From an uncultured Chlorobiaceae bacterium (GTDB lineage: Bacteria > Bacteroidota > Chlorobiia > Chlorobiales > Chlorobiaceae): a DNA stretch of 10,079 nt. Shown one piece after another: positions 6,994-10,079 of this stretch. The translations under genes and the position numbers were made by a program. Numbering within the stretch: position 1 is the first letter of the stretch; every line of letters starts with the position of its first letter. Under the pieces are notes generated by a model, which made no database searches, was not told the origin of the DNA, and saw only the letters and a program-made list of their open reading frames with translations. The stretch is taken from assembly GCA_903838095.1 (NCBI GenBank), contig CAILXE010000431.1:1-10079 (forward strand). Reading direction: 5' to 3'.

Positions 6994-8238
6994 CTATAAT
7001 TTTTCAAGCAGCATACCAGACAAGGTTATACCTTGGGCATAACCGATGCAAAAAACGATTTTACCAGAAGGAATATCCCTGTTGTCAATAATCTGTTTAC
7101 ACATGAACGGAATAGCTCCGGAAGAAAGATATCCATTTTCGTAGAGAATGTTTTTACTGAATGCTATTTGCTCATCAGCTAACTTTAATTCTTTAGCCAT
7201 CTGTTTAAGTACATAAGCAGTTGATGCCTGAATAACAAAAAGAATCTTGTCTTTGATTAACATAAAATCCATGCCATTGTCACGGAAAAAGGTATAGATA
7301 AATTCCTTAAGATTCTTTTTGATATGTTTTGAATATTTTATCGGGTCAATAGTGAAATGAAAAGCTGGTTCTGAAACTTTCCATACAACCACTGAAGATG
7401 AGTCAGGAATAGTCATATTTTTGAAAGCCAGGATTTTCAGCCCACCAATTCCTGTATTACAAATATCATTATGTGTTCGGATAGAATAGCGAAGAAAACT
7501 ATCGCTGAATGAACTCATAATAACCACGTTTGATGGATGGTCGTCGGTAAGGGTGATATGTGCACTGAATAACTCTGAATGTACAAGATCAATGCGCTTT
7601 TTTGGGAGTTCACAACAAGAGGAAGATGATGCTGTTAAAACAGCATTTGCCATTCGGATGGCAGAAATCGGAGCATTGCAAGCTCGATGATAAAAATTTG
7701 TAACATCGACATCGTACCACTCTTTCTCTGCAATAATGGTATCGACAGGATTTGGATCAAAATATCCTGTAGAAGTTACATGAATGATATGATCTGGTTT
7801 TTCAATAATATCTTTATAAAGATTGCGAATATGTTTTTCTGCGTGCTGGCGATATAACTCCATCCGTCCAGACAACGCCAAGCCCTCAGGATGAGTATGA
7901 TTTTTTATGAGATTGTCATATATGGGAAAAGTAATATCATCATTGACATATTTTCCATTTTCGAACATGCTATGTCTTTCAAGTGCGGCATCATAATTTT
8001 CAAGCAATAAACACATATAACGTTGCTTGATATCTGAAGCAGGAACAGCGAACTGGCTGAACTTCAGTTCAACTCTTTTCCTGATTTTCTCGACATCCTT
8101 TTGTGCTATTTTCCCTGATTTAACGGCAAGCGCTGTTGCCATACCTTTCATCAGCAATTTGCAGATTTGTGCTTGAGGAACAACATTAGATAACCTTGCG
8201 GAATGAATATCTGTTAAAACGTTAACAATTTTTGTCAT
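6994..8238 (-). CDS. Type III polyketide synthase homologue with altered catalytic triad (PKS-B)
   Basis: A 414-residue protein, close to the usual 350-400 of chalcone-synthase-like type III PKSs. The fold is recognisable end to end: an N-terminal thiolase half with the SDIKQRYM segment (about 68-75), IIHVTSTGYFDPNPVD (151-166), the nucleophile-elbow region NFYHRACNAPISAIRMA with Cys187, then a C-terminal half with FVIQASTAYVLK and NILYENGYLSSGAIP. Aligned with PKS-A from the same cluster, the nucleophilic Cys is kept. The catalytic His of IHPGGP is Gln337 (codon CAG at 7230-7228), the Asn of GNMSSA is Tyr370 (codon TAT at 7131-7129), and the GPG loop near the C-terminus is changed to AQG. 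His and Asn normally drive malonyl-CoA decarboxylation, so ordinary chain extension looks unlikely. The frame is fully intact, with no stops or frameshift, so it does not look like a pseudogene. Likely roles are a non-condensing acyltransferase or a structural/regulatory partner of PKS-A (inference). Confidence 0.85.
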   Translation of the reverse strand: MTKIVNVLTDIHSARLSNVVPQAQICKLLMKGMATALAVKSGKIAQKDVEKIRKRVELKFSQFAVPASDIKQRYMCLLLENYDAALERHSMFENGKYVNDDITFPIYDNLIKNHTHPEGLALSGRMELYRQHAEKHIRNLYKDIIEKPDHIIHVTSTGYFDPNPVDTIIAEKEWYDVDVTNFYHRACNAPISAIRMANAVLTASSSSCCELPKKRIDLVHSELFSAHITLTDDHPSNVVIMSSFSDSFLRYSIRTHNDICNTGIGGLKILAFKNMTIPDSSSVVVWKVSEPAFHFTIDPIKYSKHIKKNLKEFIYTFFRDNGMDFMLIKDKILFVIQASTAYVLKQMAKELKLADEQIAFSKNILYENGYLSSGAIPFMCKQIIDNRDIPSGKIVFCIGYAQGITLSGMLLEKL

Positions 8239-8280
8239 GAAAGCGATGTGATTTCTTGTTTTTTTACAGTATTATCTTAT

Positions 8281-8292
8281 TTCAATATTGAA
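8281..8292. promoter_or_regulatory. Perfect 12-bp palindrome in the PKS-B leader
   Basis: TTCAATATTGAA is a perfect 12-bp palindrome about 43 bases upstream of the PKS-B start and downstream of the candidate promoter at 8312-8340. Its symmetry and position would suit a dimeric regulator's site. In an AT-rich spacer such palindromes can also arise by chance. Confidence 0.3.
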
Positions 8293-8311
8293 CAGAAAAA
8301 TAAACTGCAAA

Positions 8312-8340
8312 AAATTAGAAAATATTTATTTGGTTGTCAA
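8312..8340 (-). promoter_or_regulatory. Candidate sigma-70-like promoter upstream of PKS-B
   Basis: The minus strand carries a consensus -35 box TTGACA (8340-8335), a 17-base spacer and a poor -10 box TAATTT (8317-8312). It lies in the 153-bp gap between the ABC ATPase and PKS-B, the longest gap in the cluster. The -35 overlaps an interrupted inverted repeat, GGTTG-T-CAACC (plus strand, 8332-8342). It could allow separate transcription of PKS-B and the genes after it. The weak -10 keeps confidence low. Confidence 0.3.
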
Positions 8341-8391
8341 CCTGTGCGATTCTAATCCTGCTTTAAAGTTTTAAAAAAAAAAATAATTAAA

Positions 8392-9108
8392 CTACTTTTT
8401 GTCAAAATCAATTTGTCCATCTCTGATTCGAACGACATTTTTTATTCTGTCAAGGACGACTGAATCATGTGAAGAGACTAATATAGTCATATCTTGATCT
8501 CTATTCAGGTGCAGCAGCAGATCGAGTATCTCGGTACCTATTTTGCTGTCAAGGTTGGCGGTTGGTTCATCAGCGAGAATCAAGGATGGTTTTGTCACTA
8601 AAGCTCTTGCAATTGCTACCCTTTGCTGCTGTCCACCAGACATCTGTCTCGGATAGTGATGTTTTCTGTCATACAGTCCAACCTTATCAAGCACTTGATT
8701 GACTTTTTCTTTAATCAATTTTTTTTCAAGGCCTTTAAAAAGGAGTGGGATTTCGACATTTTCATAAGCCGTCAGCACGGGAAGAAGATTGAAAGATTGA
8801 AATATGAAACCAATTTTTTCAAGACGAAGAGGTGCCAGTTGCTCAAGTGTCATAGCCGTGGTATCAATGCCATCAATAATAACTTTTCCCTTATCGGGTT
8901 TATCAATACAACCAATAAGATGAAGGAGTGTTGATTTGCCACTTCCAGACAGGCCAACAAGAGCAAAAATATCTCCTTTGTCAAATGAAATGCTTGCATC
9001 ATGAAGAGCTGTTACTTTTCCGGCGCCTGTTCCGTAATATTTGAAAATATTGACAAGTTCTGCTATAACATTTATCTTCATTTTACTTTGGACTGATCTG
9101 TTTATCAT
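8392..9108 (-). CDS. ABC transporter ATPase, LolD/MacB type
   Basis: A 238-residue nucleotide-binding protein with every canonical motif: Walker [10 protein letters not shown] (residues 52-60), Q-loop Gln104 in [10 protein letters not shown], signature MSGGQQQR (156-163), Walker B LILADE with catalytic Glu181 followed by PTANLD, and H-loop His214 in SSHD. The sequence around the Q-loop and signature is typical of the LolD/MacB/FtsE-like group that pairs with FtsX-fold permeases. It therefore probably powers the permease at 4341-5633, although PKS-B and the 411-residue protein lie between them. It sits 85 bases after PKS-A. The ATG at 9108 has a GAGGTG about 13 bases upstream, a long spacing; the ATG ten codons in (9081) is an alternative start that would remove a non-conserved leader (MINRSVQSK). 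Confidence 0.95.
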   Translation of the reverse strand: MINRSVQSKMKINVIAELVNIFKYYGTGAGKVTALHDASISFDKGDIFALVGLSGSGKSTLLHLIGCIDKPDKGKVIIDGIDTTAMTLEQLAPLRLEKIGFIFQSFNLLPVLTAYENVEIPLLFKGLEKKLIKEKVNQVLDKVGLYDRKHHYPRQMSGGQQQRVAIARALVTKPSLILADEPTANLDSKIGTEILDLLLHLNRDQDMTILVSSHDSVVLDRIKNVVRIRDGQIDFDKK

Positions 9109-9154
9109 GATATCATTAATGCACCTCGTTTGATATAAAATTTAAATGCTGATA

Positions 9155-9171
9155 AACAATAATTTATTGTT
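9155..9171. repeat. AT-rich inverted repeat upstream of the ABC ATPase gene
   Basis: AACAATAA (9155-9162) and TTATTGTT (9164-9171) are perfect 8-base arms around a single base, lying in the 85-bp gap between PKS-A and the ATPase. It is an operator-like shape or a chance AT-rich palindrome. It is not followed by features of a terminator. Confidence 0.27.
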
Positions 9172-9193
9172 GGCAGTAATCGATTTTAATGAT

Positions 9194-10079
9194 TTAAACT
9201 TTTTCAAGAATCATACCGGCTATTGTCAGTCCAGGGCCAAATGCCATGCTTAAAATTATTTTGCCCGAAGGAACTGTATTATCCCTGATAATTTCGGCAA
9301 GGATATACGGAATCGTGGCGGAAGACATATTTCCATTTTCATATAATACTTTGGTGCTGAAAGCCACATCCTCTTCTGAAAGATCAAGTTCATCGCAAAT
9401 TTTTTTGACAATCAAGGGGCCTCCGGGATGAATGGCAAAAACAATGTTATTTTGCTGTTTTTCATGGAGAAAATCCAGGCCGAGATCAGCAAACATTTGA
9501 TAGACATAAGACTTTACCATATCACGAATTGCATAAGGTACACTCAAAGCTAAGGTCATATTGAAGTTATGCTGGCCAAGATTCCATGTCATGCTGCCAA
9601 GACTATTCTGAATCAGATGTTCTTTGATGAAAAGAATTTTTAAGCCATGTATATTCTTGCTCTTGAAATATTCTTCTGTATATGCCGAGTATTTAATAAA
9701 ACCATCACTAAAAAGAGTCATGGTAATAATCTGTTCAGCGGAATCATCGACAATTTTACTGTGCGCGCTTAATATCTCGGTATGAATAATATCAACACGA
9801 TTTTTTGGCGGCGTAATTCCTGCTCTTGCAGAGCACAGAAATCCGTGTGCCATGCGCAAGGCGGGAATAGAGCCATAACATCCCATGTGGTAACTGTGGG
9901 TGATTGTGGTATTCAGCCATTGTTTTTCAGAACAAAATTTTTCAACAGGACTTGGAGAAAGATATCCGGAACAGGTAACATGGATAATATCGTCTGGAGG
10001 TATTTCAATGCCCTCATACATTTGATGGATGCACTTCCCTGCAAATTTATCAAACAATACCATTCTTTGTCCAATATCA
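9194..10079 (-). CDS. Type III polyketide synthase (PKS-A), 5' end beyond the window
   Basis: The frame is open from the right window edge. Codons before the ATG at 10063 read DIGQR, which aligns with the ALSGR of PKS-B just before its RMELYR, so that ATG is internal and roughly 120 N-terminal residues are missing. Numbering from that Met, the catalytic triad of the chalcone-synthase family is complete: nucleophilic Cys62 in YHMGCYGSIPALRMA, His212 in FAIHPGGP, and Asn245 in GNMSSA. The C-terminal FGPG loop is also present. The segment MTWNLGQHNFNMTLALSVP corresponds to the conserved C-terminal-half region of type III PKSs. Such enzymes are cytoplasmic homodimers that extend an acyl-CoA or acyl-ACP starter with malonyl units and cyclise the chain to resorcinols, pyrones or phloroglucinols; the product here cannot be predicted. 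KAS III (FabH) was considered, but the IHPGGP and GNMSSA context fits type III PKS better. It is a paralogue of PKS-B over its whole visible length. Confidence 0.9.
   Translation of the reverse strand, partial: DIGQRMVLFDKFAGKCIHQMYEGIEIPPDDIIHVTCSGYLSPSPVEKFCSEKQWLNTTITHSYHMGCYGSIPALRMAHGFLCSARAGITPPKNRVDIIHTEILSAHSKIVDDSAEQIITMTLFSDGFIKYSAYTEEYFKSKNIHGLKILFIKEHLIQNSLGSMTWNLGQHNFNMTLALSVPYAIRDMVKSYVYQMFADLGLDFLHEKQQNNIVFAIHPGGPLIVKKICDELDLSEEDVAFSTKVLYENGNMSSATIPYILAEIIRDNTVPSGKIILSMAFGPGLTIAGMILEKV

Larger units (their letters stand above)
8239..8391. other. AT-rich 153-bp spacer between ABC ATPase and PKS-B
   Basis: The longest gap inside the cluster. It holds the candidate promoter and the 12-bp palindrome described separately, and a run of ten or more T residues (minus strand) shortly after the ATPase stop codon. 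There is no GC-rich stem before that run, so I do not call a terminator. No coding potential is visible. Confidence 0.4.

Noticed and set aside
6994..8238. PKS-B as a pseudogene
   Set aside because: No stop or frameshift over 414 codons, and conserved motifs outside the catalytic positions; changed function is more likely than decay.
8369..8391. Poly-T run after the ATPase gene as an intrinsic terminator
   Set aside because: No GC-rich stem precedes the run on the minus strand.
10061..10063. ATG at 10063 as the start of PKS-A
   Set aside because: In-frame codons continue to the window edge and align with PKS-B; starting here would lose the whole N-terminal part of the thiolase fold.
9194..10079. 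FabH (KAS III) as the identity of PKS-A
   Set aside because: The IHPGGP and YENGNMSSA contexts and the FGPG loop near the C-terminus match chalcone-synthase-like type III PKS rather than FabH.

Overview
The window looks like chromosomal DNA from a Gram-negative bacterium: there is an outer-membrane beta-barrel protein, a LolA-like periplasmic lipid carrier and Sec signal peptides. The YfhO-type membrane protein at the left end resembles those of green sulfur bacteria (Chlorobium/Prosthecochloris type). That assignment is an impression from protein style, not a proven identification.

Layout. Bases 1-1968 (+) hold the 3' part of a large GC-rich gene for a YfhO-family polytopic membrane protein, whose start lies before base 1. 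A 220-bp spacer with inverted repeats separates it from a convergent, clearly more AT-rich block that fills the rest of the window on the minus strand. In transcription order (right to left) the block reads: a type III polyketide synthase (PKS-A, 5' end cut by the window edge, 10079-9194); a LolD/MacB-type ABC ATPase (9108-8392); a second, catalytically altered type III PKS paralogue (PKS-B, 8238-6994); an unrecognised soluble 411-residue protein (6952-5717); an FtsX/MacB-type ABC permease (5633-4341); a LolA-like outer-membrane lipoprotein-sorting protein (4348-3563, overlapping the permease gene by 8 bases); and an outer-membrane beta-barrel protein (3538-2189). All seven genes point the same way with gaps of at most 153 bp, so they probably form one operon or two overlapping transcription units.

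How they could work together (inference). PKS-A keeps the Cys-His-Asn catalytic triad and could build a polyketide or alkyl-phenol/pyrone lipid on an acyl starter. PKS-B keeps the nucleophilic Cys, but the His is Gln and the Asn is Tyr, so it should not run normal decarboxylative condensation. It may be a partner subunit or an acyltransferase. The ATPase, permease, LolA-like carrier and beta-barrel form a cell-envelope route from inner membrane across periplasm to outer membrane. The simplest reading is a biosynthesis-plus-export cluster for an outer-membrane polyketide lipid, with the 411-residue protein as an unidentified tailoring or accessory component. This combination is the most interesting feature of the window.

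No tRNA, rRNA, CRISPR array, insertion sequence or integrase was found.
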